Made by a program: the position numbers and the translations under genes
Source: DATAXV01 sp036272915
Lineage (GTDB): Bacteria > Chloroflexota > Dormibacteria > Dormibacterales > Dormibacteraceae
NCBI GenBank assembly: GCA_036272915.1
Contig: DATAXV010000223.1
Span: 1 to 11,961 of the forward strand
Direction: 5' to 3'
DNA length: 11,961 nucleotides
Shown here: one piece after another, positions 1 through 7,700 of the stretch
How positions within the stretch are numbered: position 1 is the stretch's first letter
How the letters are laid out: the number at the start of each line of letters is the position of its first letter
Notes under the pieces: model-generated
What the model saw: only the letters and a program-made list of their open reading frames with translations
The model's database searches: none
Told to the model about the DNA's origin: nothing

Positions 1-664
1 GCCGGGCGGTCAGGCCGCCCGGCGTCGAGTCGAGGTCGAGCCAGCCGCCGTGCAGCTCGGCGATGCGGCGGACGATGAAGAGGCCGAGGCCGAGCCTGCC
101 CCGTGACTCCTGACCTTCGCCGAAGAGGCCCTGACCGCAGCCCGCGGGCAGGCCCGGGCCCTGGTCGGAGACGTCGATCAGAGCCCGGCCGTCGCGCGGC
201 CTGAGGCAGACCCTGACCGCGCCCCCAAACGGCGTCACCCTGGCCGCGTTCTCGATCAGGTTGAGGAGCGCGGTCCCGATCAGCTCGGTGTCGAGCTCGG
301 CCCGGACCGGGCCCGCCTCGACCCGCAGCTGCGTCGCCGGCTCCATCTCCCCCACGCGCCCCTCGAGCCAGCTGGCGAGGTCGACCAGCCGGCGCCGAGG
401 CGCCACGCGGTCCTCACGGAGCTGCAGCGCCAGGAGAAGGTGCTCGAGCATGCCGCAGAGCCTCGCTGACTGCTGATAGGAGACGTCGACGGCGGTGCGA
501 GCCTGGTCAGGCAGGTCGCCCAGGGTGCCGTCGCTGAGCATGGCCAGATAGCCCTTGAGCAACCCCGCCGGCCCGCGAAGCTCATGAGACAGGAGCTTGC
601 AGAAACGGTGGAGGTCCTCCTCGGCCGACTTCGCGGCCACCCCCGCTGGACCACGCGCGTCCAC
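1..664 (-). CDS. Sensorless histidine kinase (partial, 3' end cut by window edge)
   Basis: Translating the minus strand from the GTG at 664 gives 221 residues before the window edge. It is a cytoplasmic kinase core that would autophosphorylate on a histidine and pass the phosphate to a receiver domain. The DHp helix carries SHELRGP with the phospho-acceptor His at about residue 27. The ATP-binding domain shows an N box (NLIENAA, about 135-141), a G1 box (DQGPGL, about 167-172) and a G2-like GRLGLGL (about 189-195). The start is chosen because an in-frame TAG lies 9 nt upstream and AGGGTGGA sits just before the GTG. Only about 20 residues precede the DHp domain, so there is no sensor domain or membrane segment. 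The lid between G1 and G2 is short. It lies 53 nt downstream of the 718-1209 gene on the same strand, so co-transcription is likely. The family call is firm; the signal and partner are unknown. Confidence 0.88.
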   Translation of the reverse strand, partial: MDARGPAGVAAKSAEEDLHRFCKLLSHELRGPAGLLKGYLAMLSDGTLGDLPDQARTAVDVSYQQSARLCGMLEHLLLALQLREDRVAPRRRLVDLASWLEGRVGEMEPATQLRVEAGPVRAELDTELIGTALLNLIENAARVTPFGGAVRVCLRPRDGRALIDVSDQGPGLPAGCGQGLFGEGQESRGRLGLGLFIVRRIAELHGGWLDLDSTPGGLTAR

Positions 665-717
665 GGCTCCACCCTAACGCCAATGCGCGTAAATTGCATC
701 CCCCCAGCGCATTCTGT

Positions 718-1209
718 TCAGCCCCGGATGGCGAAGGTCTCCAGGTACTCGCGCGGCGTGTAGCGCAGGCCCAGCCCGCCCGCTCCCATGACCAGGGGCA
801 GGTCGAGCGTGTCGGCGCGGACCACGCAGTCGCGGACGACCTCGCCGGCCAGCGGCGAGCGCAGGGCGGCCAGATCGCCGGCCACCTCCGCCGGCCGCGC
901 CTCCCTGACCAGAAGCACGACGTCGGGCAGGGCAGGGCCGCTAGGTCCCGAGAAGGCGGCGTCGTTGCGGACGCCGCGACCGGCGGGAGGCGTGTCCTCG
1001 TCCGGCCGCCACCCGCGGGCGCCGAGGGCGTCGACGATGGCGGCGACCGCCTCGACCCGGCCGGCGATCTCGGCGGCGGCCGCGCGCAGCGTCCGGGCGA
1101 GCTCGGTAGCGCGGCCCGGCGGCTGGGCACGGGCGGCGCCGCCGAGGTCCAGGCGCAGCCGGAACTGGTACGTGGCCTCCGGGTCGAGGGCGGTGCTATC
1201 GGGGTCCAT
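718..1209 (-). CDS. Hypothetical protein, 163 residues
   Basis: I do not recognise this protein. The frame has very strong G/C preference at third positions, which overlapping frames on both strands lack, so it is probably real. It is predicted soluble, with no signal peptide or membrane segment. The N-terminal part holds a beta-like stretch (YQFRLRLDLGG, about 14-24). An Ala/Arg/Glu-rich helical region (about 38-68) and a flexible Gly/Pro/Asp patch (about 69-92) follow. The C-terminal half looks like alternating strands and helices (LPDVVLLV, about 94-101; LDLPLVMGAGGLGL, about 134-147) and ends in TPREYLETF. The ATG at 1209 has no clear ribosome binding site, so the start is uncertain. It is divergent from the glycosyltransferase gene (92-bp gap) and lies upstream of the sensorless kinase, which may form an operon with it. 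Confidence 0.7.
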   Translation of the reverse strand: MDPDSTALDPEATYQFRLRLDLGGAARAQPPGRATELARTLRAAAAEIAGRVEAVAAIVDALGARGWRPDEDTPPAGRGVRNDAAFSGPSGPALPDVVLLVREARPAEVAGDLAALRSPLAGEVVRDCVVRADTLDLPLVMGAGGLGLRYTPREYLETFAIRG

Positions 1210-1301
1210 GCAGCCAAGGCTAGTCGGATCAGGTTGGTCCGGCCCGCGGTCGTCGGCGGCGCATCACGTCCGGAAGGCGCGGAGTATCCTCGATCGACGC
1301 C

Positions 1302-2558
1302 GTGGCCCTGCAGCATCCTCCCCCACGCCTTCACGCCGAGCACCCGTCGCGGATGTTCACGCCCTGGACCCTGCTCTGCGGTCTCGCCGCCGCGCTCGCG
1401 CTGGGCGTCTGCGTCTGGGTGTCGACCGGCATCCGCGGCCACGACGGCCTGTACAACGACTTCTACATCTACTGGGGCGGGGCCAGGCTCCTCGCCCACC
1501 ACCACACGCCCTACGACATCGCCGCCATCCGCGCCGTGGTCACGGGCGCCCACGAGCAGGTCCTCTACGGGCTCGGCTACACCTACCCGCTGCTCTTCTG
1601 CATCCTGCTGATCCCGCTCGGCCTGCTTCCGGCGCAGATGGCCGCGGCCATCTTCAGCGGCATCAGTCTCGCCGCCTTCATCCTCGCCGTCGCCGTCCTC
1701 ACCAGCCTCATGCACCGGGTCAGGCGATGGGAGCAGGCGCTGTTCGCGGTAGTCGCCGGGACCTTCATCCCCGTCACCGGGTCCTTCTACTTCGGGCAGG
1801 CGAACCTGATCGTGCTGCTGTTGCTCGCGGTCGCCCTGGCGGGGGCCGCCCGCGGCGTCTGCCTCGCCCTGTCGGCGGCGATCAAGCTCTACCCGCTGGC
1901 GGGGCTGGGCGCGCTGCTCTGGCCCGGCGACCGCAACTGGCGTCAGCTCGGCGTCGGCATCGCAGCCACCTTCGTACTGGCGATGCTGCCCAACCTGCTC
2001 CTGGACCAGGGCACCCACGACCTGGGCCGGATGTTCACCCCCGACTCCTTCTGGACCAACCACTCCGTCGACGGTGCCCTGAGCCGGCTCGTCGCCTTCG
2101 GCCCGCCGGCACTCCGGCAGGTCCCGGTGACGCCAACCATGTTCGCTCTCGCCGCAGCCATCGGTCTCGCCGGCCTGGCCGTGGTCCTCCTCGCCCGCGG
2201 CCGCCCCTGGGACGGCTCGATGGCGCTGCTCATGACCTGCGCCGTGATGGTCGCCCCGCGCAACTCGCTCTGGAACTTCGCGCCGCTCCTGCTCGCCCTG
2301 GCCTGGTGCCTGCCGCGCGTCCACCGCCGGCCGCTGCTGCTTCTCCCGCTCGTGCTCGGCTGGGGCCTGATCGAGCTGCAGGGGTGGGTCGACATCGATC
2401 TGCGGCCGCACCTGGCGCTGGCCACCCCGCTGGCCCTGCTCTCGTCGCTGGCCCTGCTCGGAGCCCTGCTGGTGGCCGCCCTCCAGGCCTACCTCATGCT
2501 CTCGCCCGGCGAGCGGGGAGCGGCGGAGGCAGTGGCCCTCAGCGGCGACGGCCCCTGA
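1302..2558 (+). CDS. GT87/DUF2029-type membrane glycosyltransferase
   Basis: This 418-residue polytopic membrane protein has about nine or ten hydrophobic segments. It resembles GT-C fold glycosyltransferases of family GT87, which use polyprenyl-phosphate sugars at the outer face of the membrane (PimE-like mannosyltransferases are the known examples). Supporting motifs in order: YNDFYIYWGGARLL (about 51-64), where Asp53 sits in the first outer loop at the position of the GT-C catalytic Asp; TPYD (about 69-72); YTYPLLF (about 93-99); GQANLIVLLLL (about 165-175); IKLYPLAG (about 194-201); and an NHSVDGALSRL motif (about 253-263). The GTG at 1302 is the upstream start. An ATG at 1353 would remove 17 residues without touching the first membrane segment, and neither has a good ribosome binding site. 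Donor and acceptor cannot be told from sequence. No lipid or cell-wall pathway genes lie next to it. Confidence 0.88.
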   Translation: MALQHPPPRLHAEHPSRMFTPWTLLCGLAAALALGVCVWVSTGIRGHDGLYNDFYIYWGGARLLAHHHTPYDIAAIRAVVTGAHEQVLYGLGYTYPLLFCILLIPLGLLPAQMAAAIFSGISLAAFILAVAVLTSLMHRVRRWEQALFAVVAGTFIPVTGSFYFGQANLIVLLLLAVALAGAARGVCLALSAAIKLYPLAGLGALLWPGDRNWRQLGVGIAATFVLAMLPNLLLDQGTHDLGRMFTPDSFWTNHSVDGALSRLVAFGPPALRQVPVTPTMFALAAAIGLAGLAVVLLARGRPWDGSMALLMTCAVMVAPRNSLWNFAPLLLALAWCLPRVHRRPLLLLPLVLGWGLIELQGWVDIDLRPHLALATPLALLSSLALLGALLVAALQAYLMLSPGERGAAEAVALSGDGP

Positions 2559-2564
2559 AAGGGA

Positions 2565-2599
2565 CGCGCCCGGCGCCGCCGAGGCGGTCACCGGGCGCG
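2565..2599. terminator. GC-rich hairpin between convergent genes
   Basis: CGCGCCCGG (2565-2573) pairs perfectly with CCGGGCGCG (2591-2599), and an inner stem CCGCC/GGCGG (2576-2580 with 2583-2587) lies inside the loop. It lies 6 nt after the glycosyltransferase stop and 16 nt beyond the ridA-like stop, so it could end transcription from both sides. There is no T tract on either side, so it is not a classical intrinsic terminator. Confidence 0.55.
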
Positions 2600-2615
2600 C
2601 GGCCGCTCCCTCGCG

Positions 2616-2993
2616 TCAGGCCTCGCGGAGGGCGATGACGGCGTCGATCTCGACCGGGAACCCGGGGAGCTCGCTTTGGATCGTCGTCCGGGCCGGGAAC
2701 GGCTCCGAGAAGTGGCGCTTGTAGACCTCGTTCAGCACCGCGAAGTCCTTCATGTCGCGGAGGAACACGCCGACGCGGACGGCGTCGCTCAGATCGCCCC
2801 CGCCAGCCTTGGCCACGGCCTCGAGGTTGCGGAAGCACTGCTCGACACAGCCCTCGAAGGTGTCCGGGCGCTCGCCCTGGGGCGTGTTCGGGCCCTGGCC
2901 GGCGAGGAAGAGGAATCCGCCCGCGCGGATGGCCTGGGAATACGGCCCCGCCGGCCGGGGTGCACCGTCCGTGTCGATACGCTCGCGCTCCAA
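2616..2993 (-). CDS. RidA family (YjgF/YER057c/UK114) enamine/imine deaminase
   Basis: RidA-family proteins hydrolyse reactive 2-aminoacrylate and related enamine/imine intermediates released by PLP enzymes, and act as cytoplasmic trimers. The translation matches the whole family profile: APRPAGPYSQAI (about 11-22), FLFLAGQGP (about 27-35), the helical NLEAVAKAGGG (about 56-66), the VFLRDMKDFAVLNEVY stretch (about 76-91), PARTTIQSELPG with the substrate-carboxylate Arg at about 102, and VEIDAVIA (about 114-121). One small departure is Ala where many members have Ser before GQ (position 31). A longer in-frame ORF extends upstream to 3167. The TTG at 2993 is preferred because a perfect AGGAGG lies 9 nt upstream and the resulting 125 residues match the usual family length. 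It converges on the glycosyltransferase gene and has no obvious pathway neighbours. Confidence 0.93.
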   Translation of the reverse strand: MERERIDTDGAPRPAGPYSQAIRAGGFLFLAGQGPNTPQGERPDTFEGCVEQCFRNLEAVAKAGGGDLSDAVRVGVFLRDMKDFAVLNEVYKRHFSEPFPARTTIQSELPGFPVEIDAVIALREA

Positions 2994-3002
2994 GGTCTCA
3001 CA

Positions 3003-3008
3003 CCTCCT
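3003..3008 (-). promoter_or_regulatory. Ribosome binding site fixing the TTG start of the RidA-family gene
   Basis: The minus strand reads AGGAGG here, followed by a 9-nt spacer and TTG at 2993. No in-frame ATG or GTG lies at a comparable distance. This argues against the 58-residue upstream extension of the frame, which has no similarity to RidA proteins. Confidence 0.75.
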
Positions 3009-3022
3009 GCCTAGAAGACCGG

Positions 3023-3042
3023 CAGCCCTTCGCGGAGGGCTG
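3023..3042 (-). promoter_or_regulatory. Hairpin in the leader of the RidA-family gene
   Basis: CAGCCCT (3023-3029) and AGGGCTG (3036-3042) form a perfect 7-bp stem with a 6-nt loop. It lies 14 nt upstream of the ribosome binding site and within the probable 5' leader. It could affect mRNA stability or translation. A weak -10-like TACACT lies upstream on the minus strand at 3077-3072, with no convincing -35. The functional role is inference. Confidence 0.3.
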
Positions 3043-3150
3043 GGGCTCCGCATGGGGCGGGCCGCCGAAGCAGTGTAACCAAGACCGGCGCCGCGGCCGC
3101 CGCCACGTATGGTGGTGAAAAGCGCAAAACGCCCAGGAGGGGGGCCACCC

Positions 3151-3330
3151 ATGACCGACGATCCCAAGGCGAGGCAGCATCGACTCGATCAGGTCCGCAA
3201 GGCGGGGCGGCGCGCTCGGCTGCTGGAGCCGGTCGCGGAACGGGAGGAACCCGCCTCGGAGGACCCGCGGGAAGTGTTCCGCAAGTACCTCGAGGCGGAG
3301 GGCGAGGAGCGCTCCGAACCGGAGCGCTGA
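3151..3330 (+). CDS. Small charged hypothetical protein, 59 residues
   Basis: This short hydrophilic protein is not one I recognise. The N-terminal half is basic (KARQHRLDQVRKAGRRARLL, about 5-24) and the C-terminal half is acidic, with two Glu/Asp-rich patches around REVFRKYLEAEG (about 39-50). It has no cysteines, no membrane segment and no signal peptide, and is probably largely helical. The frame opens at 3109, but the ATG at 3151 is chosen because AGGAGGGGGG sits 10 nt before it. Its stop lies 4 bp from the stop of the convergent membrane-peptide gene, and the last codons form half of a terminator-like hairpin. A role as a small regulatory or stress protein is possible, but nothing in the sequence proves it. 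Confidence 0.65.
   Translation: MTDDPKARQHRLDQVRKAGRRARLLEPVAEREEPASEDPREVFRKYLEAEGEERSEPER
3308..3328. terminator. Perfect inverted repeat overlapping the 3' end of the small charged gene
   Basis: AGCGCTCCG (3308-3316) and CGGAGCGCT (3320-3328) form a perfect 9-bp stem with loop AAC. It lies inside the last codons of the 3151-3330 gene and overlaps its stop codon. For transcripts of the opposing operon it begins 6 nt after the stop codon (3335), so it is best placed to end that operon. It has no U tract. Confidence 0.5.
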
Positions 3331-3334
3331 GCGC

Positions 3335-3493
3335 CTAGGTTCGGCGGCCGACGCCGAAGATCGTCCGCACCGCCCAGAGGGCGATCGCGGCGATGATCAG
3401 GATCCAGAGCAGCGAGACCAGGATGCTCGCGGCATGGAAAAGGATCCATATGACGAACAGGACGAGCGCTACCACCAGGAGCGTGTGGATCAT
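3335..3493 (-). CDS. Small hydrophobic membrane protein, 52 residues
   Basis: The product is almost entirely hydrophobic and should cross the membrane twice: about residues 4-20 and 23-42, joined by a short His/Ala/Ser turn (FHAAS, about 19-23). It ends in the basic tail VGRRT. Its size and character resemble the tiny lmo0937/DUF5670-type membrane proteins common in bacteria, but I cannot assign it to a family with confidence. The ATG at 3493 follows GGAGG with a 7-nt spacer. The gene starts 2 nt after the stop of the receiver-kinase gene, so it is the third gene of that operon. The context suggests an accessory or membrane-sensing partner for two kinases that have no membrane segments of their own. 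That role is inference. Confidence 0.75.
   Translation of the reverse strand: MIHTLLVVALVLFVIWILFHAASILVSLLWILIIAAIALWAVRTIFGVGRRT
3340..3358. terminator. Inverted repeat in the 3' end of the membrane-peptide gene
   Basis: TTCGGCG (3340-3346) and CGCCGAA (3352-3358) form a 7-bp stem with a 5-nt loop. It lies 9 nt past the stop of the 3151-3330 gene, so it could terminate that transcript, yet it is within the last codons of the convergent gene. There is no clear T tract. Confidence 0.4.
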
Positions 3494-3495
3494 CG

Positions 3496-4701
3496 TCAAC
3501 CTCCAGACCCGGTGACCGGGATCGGTGTGTCCCGAATCGTAGCAGAGGATTCGCCGTCCGGCTGACCGGTCTGGATCGCCAGCGGCAGGGTCAGGGCGAG
3601 GGTCGAGCCGCGGTCCGGCTCCGACGCGGCCAGCTCCAGCCAGCCCCGGTTGCGGCGCGCCATCTCGCGGGCGATGTAGAGGCCGAGACCGGTCCCGGGC
3701 CGGGTCGCCAGGGCCGGGTCGTCGATCCGGAAGAAGCGCTCGAAGACCCGCTCGGTGAGCTCCGGAGGGATGCCGATGCCGTTGTCCTCGACCGACAGCA
3801 GCGCGCGGTCGCCGTCCGTCTCCAGCCGGAAGCGGACCAGGGGCCGGGAGCGGTTGTAGGTGAGCGCGTTGTCGAGCAGATCGTCCAGGATCCGGGCCAC
3901 GTGGTGGGGGTCCGCGTGCACCCACAGCTCGCCGCGGGCGGGATCGACGTCGACGTCGGCCTGCAGCTCCTCGACCCGGGCCAGCCGTCGCATCACCGCC
4001 TCCCGGACCGAGGCGGCCAGGTCGAACCGGTGCGGGACCGGGGCGCTGGCGTCGGCCTCCAGCTGGGAGGCGGCGAGGATGTCGTTGACCAGGGCCGCCA
4101 GCTCGCGGCTCTTGGCGGCGACCTTGCCCAGCGGCCGCCGCCACTCCTCGGGCGGGTCGCCGAAGGTCCCCTCGTCGATCATGGAGATCCAGCCGATGAC
4201 CACGGCCAGCGGCGATCGCAGCTCGTGGGCGGCCATGCGCAGGAACTCCGACTTGGCCCGGCTCACCGCCTCCGCCTGGCGCAGCAGCTCGCTGGTGCGC
4301 TGGCGCTGCCGGTGCAGCTCGACGAAGACGCCGACCTTGGCCCTCAGGAAGTCGGGGTCGATCGGTTTGAAGATGAAGTCGGCGGCGCCCAGCTTGTAGG
4401 CCTGCTGAAGATGCTCCTCGGCCTCGCCGTAGGCGGTCAGGAAGATGATGGGCAGCGAGTGGGTCGCCGTCCGGCTCCGGATCAGGGTCGCCACCTCGAG
4501 CCCGTCCATGATCGGCATGCGCACGTCGAGCAGGACCAGGGCGAACTCGTGCCGGAGGAGCTGTCGCAGCGCCTCCTGCGGGGTCGACGCCAGCACCAGC
4601 TCCTGGTCGAGCGGCGCCAGCACCGCCTCCAGCGCGACCAGGTTGGCGCGCTCGTCGTCGACGAGCAGGATCCTGGCCCGCCCCTCCGACATCGCGCTCA
4701 T
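3496..4701 (-). CDS. Receiver-histidine kinase fusion (REC-HisKA-HATPase)
   Basis: This 401-residue soluble hybrid protein has an N-terminal receiver domain. It shows an acidic pair Asp15/Asp16, phospho-acceptor Asp59 in LLDVRMPIMDG, switch Thr89 and Lys112 in FKPID. A short helical linker (about 125-150) leads to the DHp domain with AAHELRSP (His159) and GWISM. The ATP-binding domain has an N box (LLDNALTYN, Asn278), a G1 box DNGIGIP (306-312), an F box (VFERFF, 319-324) and a G2 box GTGLGL (336-341). The tail from about 375 is Ser/Thr/Gly-rich and not part of the fold. There is no membrane segment. The ATG at 4701 overlaps the TGA of the poly-HAMP kinase (ATGA), which implies translational coupling; an in-frame ATG at 4692 is the alternative. 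Phosphorylation of its receiver by the upstream kinase, as a way to control its own kinase, is likely but inferred. Confidence 0.93.
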   Translation of the reverse strand: MSAMSEGRARILLVDDERANLVALEAVLAPLDQELVLASTPQEALRQLLRHEFALVLLDVRMPIMDGLEVATLIRSRTATHSLPIIFLTAYGEAEEHLQQAYKLGAADFIFKPIDPDFLRAKVGVFVELHRQRQRTSELLRQAEAVSRAKSEFLRMAAHELRSPLAVVIGWISMIDEGTFGDPPEEWRRPLGKVAAKSRELAALVNDILAASQLEADASAPVPHRFDLAASVREAVMRRLARVEELQADVDVDPARGELWVHADPHHVARILDDLLDNALTYNRSRPLVRFRLETDGDRALLSVEDNGIGIPPELTERVFERFFRIDDPALATRPGTGLGLYIAREMARRNRGWLELAASEPDRGSTLALTLPLAIQTGQPDGESSATIRDTPIPVTGSGG

Positions 4702-7700
4702 GTGAGGTCGAGCACCTCGCGGAGCGTGGCCAGCAGCCGGCCGGGCACGACCGGCTTGGCCACGTAATCGGTGGCCCCCGCCTCCAGGCAGCGCTCGCGG
4801 TCACCCTTCATCGCCTTGGCGGTGACCGCGACCACCGGCAGCGCGCGCAGGTCGGGGATGGCGCGGATCTCGCCGAGCGTGGTGTAGCCGTCCTTGCCCG
4901 GCATCATCACGTCCAGGATCACGACCTCGATCCCGCTCTCGTGGTGCAGCCGCTCCAGCGCCTCGTCCCCGCTCTCGGCGGAGACCACGCGCATCCCGTA
5001 GCGCTCGAGCAGGGCGGTCATGGCGAAGACGTTGCGGATGTCGTCGTCGACGACCAGGGCCAGGTGGCCCCGCAGCGACTCGTCGCCGTCGGCCGCGCCG
5101 TCGGCGGTGGCGTCCAGGGCGGGCGTCGCGTCGGGTACGGGTGCCTGCGGGTGAACCTCGCGGACCACCACCCGCTCCACCTCGCCGAGCAGCTCCTCGG
5201 CGCTGACGGTGGTGACCACGGCGACCGCCCCCTCGTGCCGGGCCAGGGTCGTCCTGGCCTGTTCGGCGAGCTCACCGGCGCCGGCGGCGACCACCGACAG
5301 GGCGCGCAGCCGGGGGCTCTCCTGCACCCGCCGCAGGAGGTCCAGACCCTCCGGCAGCTCGAGATCGAGCAGCAGGCAGTCGATCGGCTCGCTGCGCAGC
5401 GCCTGGCGCGCCGCCTCGGCGCTGGTCGCCTCGACCACCTCCAGACCGGCGTGGGCGGCGGCCTCCTGGATGCCGCCGTCGCGGCGCTCCTCCGAGACCA
5501 CGTGGAGGACCCGAGGCCGGGCGCTGCCGGGCCGGGCCAGCGTCTTGAAGAGATGCTCCAGCGTCTGGCGGCTGACCGGCTTGGCGTGGAAGGAGGCGAC
5601 CTGCTCGCCGAAGACCCGCTCCCCCGCCTCCTCGAAGACACTGACCACGTGGACCGGCGTCAGCTCGGTCCGGGGATCCTGGCGGAGGGCCTCCAGCACC
5701 CGCCAGCCGCTGATGTCGCGCAGGCCGATGTCGAGCGTGACCGCCGCCGGGCGCAGGCGGTGGGCGAAGTCGATGGCGTCCTTGCCGTCACGGCTGACCA
5801 CGGCCCGGAAGCCGTTGGCCCGGGCCAGATCGAGCAGGATCTTGGCGAAGTTGGGATCGTCCTCGACGATCAGGAGCACGGGGTCGCCGGGGCGGACCGA
5901 CTCCCGGTCATCGGCGATGGCCAGCGGGTGGCCGTCGCCGTCGGAGGCGCGGCGGCGGCCCTTGCCGGCGACCTCCTCCAGCACCTGCGGAGCCTCACTG
6001 GGAAGGAAGACGGTGAAGCGGGATCCGACGCCCTGCTCGCTCTCCACCTCCATCTGGCCGCCGAGGAGGCGGACCAGCTCGCGGCTGATGGAGAGGCCCA
6101 GCCCGGTGCCGCCGTACTTGCGGCTGGTGGTCCCGTCGGCCTGCTTGAAGGCCTCGAAGATCACCTCCTGCTTGCCCCTGGGGATGCCGATGCCGGTGTC
6201 GATGACGTCGAAGGCGACGACATGGCCGCTCCCGGCGAGGTGGGTCTCGCTGAGGTCCCAGCCGGAGGTCGCGGTCCGCATGCGCAGCTCGACGCCGCCC
6301 TGGGCGGTGAACTTGACGGCGTTGGAGAGCAGGTTCTTGAGCACCTGCTGCAGCCGCTTGGAGTCGGTGCGAAGGCGGTCGAGCCCGGGCTCGACGTGGA
6401 TCGCGAAGTCGAGTCGCTTGGCCTCGGCGACGGGGCGGAAGCTGCGCTCGAGGACGTCGCCCAGGGTGGCGAAGCTCTCCTCGGTGACGTCCAGGGACAC
6501 CGTCCCCGACTCGATCTTGGAAAGGTCGAGGATGTCGTTGATCAGGGCCAGCAGGTCCTGCCCGCTCGACCACACGATCTTGGCGAACTCGATCTGTCGC
6601 GGCGTGAGGTTGCCGTTGGGGTTCTCCGCCAGCTGCTCGGCCAGGATCAGCATGCTGTTGAGCGGCGTGCGGAGCTCGTGGGACATGTTGGCCATGAACT
6701 CGCTCTTGTAGCGCGAGGTCACGGCCAGCTGCTCGGCCTTCTCCTCCAGGGAGAGACGGGCGTGCTCGACCTCGAGGTTCTTGCGCTCGACCTCCACGTT
6801 CTGCTCGGCCAGCAGCTGCGCCTTCTGCTCCAGCTCCTCGTTGGTGTGGCGGAGCTCCTCCTGCTGGGTCTGGAGCTCGCCGGCCAGCGACTGGGACTGC
6901 TCGAGCAGGGCCTCGGTCCGGCGGTTGGCCTGGATCGTGTTGATGACGACGCCGATGGAGTCGGTGAGCTGGTCGAGGAAGTCCTGGTGAAGCGAGGAGA
7001 ACCGCTGCACCGAGGCGAGCTCGATGACCGCCCTGACCTCGCCCTCGAAGAGGACGGGGAGAATGATGATGCTCTTGGGCGGAGCCGCGCCCAGGCCCGA
7101 GGAGACCTGGATGTAGTCGTCGGGTACGGCCTCGAGCAGGACCTTCCGCTTCTCCACCGCGCACTGCCCGACCAGGCCCTCGCCGAAGTGGAGGTGGTCG
7201 GGAAGCCCGGGCCGGTGCCGGTAGGCGTAGCCGGCGCGGTAGCGGAGGACGGCGGCCTCGGGCCGGGCCTGGTCGACGATGTAGAAAACCCCATGCTGAG
7301 CGGACACCAGCCGCGCCAGCTCGGAGAGGATCATGCCGCTGACCGCCTCCAGGTCGCGCTGGCCCTGGAGCATGCGGTTGAAGCGGGCCAGGTGGGTCTT
7401 GAGCCAGTCCTGCTCGGTGTTCCGCCTGGTCGTCTCCCGCAGGTTGCGGATCATGACGTTGACCTTGTCCTTGAGGACGGCGACCTCTCCGGCGGCCTCG
7501 ACGTTGATGGACCGGGTCAGGTCGCCCTCGGTGACGGCGGTGGCAACGTCGGCGATGGCACGGATCTGCTCGGTAAGGGTGTCGGCCAGCTGGTTGACGT
7601 TGTCGGTCAGGTCCTCCCAGGTGCCGGCCACGCCGGGGACCTGGGCCTGGCCGCCGAGCTTGCCCTCGGTGCCGACCTCGCGGGCGACGCGGGTCACCTC

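Noticed and set aside
582..2591. A 669-codon minus-strand frame across the glycosyltransferase and the 163-residue gene
   Set aside because: The product is Gly/Glu/Arg/Gln-rich low complexity over the glycosyltransferase and out of frame with the better supported 718-1209 gene.
788..2638. A 616-codon plus-strand frame overlapping the glycosyltransferase in another phase
   Set aside because: Arg/Pro/Ala-rich low-complexity translation, typical of an off-frame reading of a GC-rich gene. The 1302-2558 frame has membrane helices and GT87 motifs.
2616..3167. 183-residue version of the RidA-family protein starting at 3167
   Set aside because: The extra 58 residues are Arg/Pro/Gly-rich, unlike any RidA N terminus, cross the leader hairpin and the AGGAGG site, and have no ribosome binding site of their own that fits.
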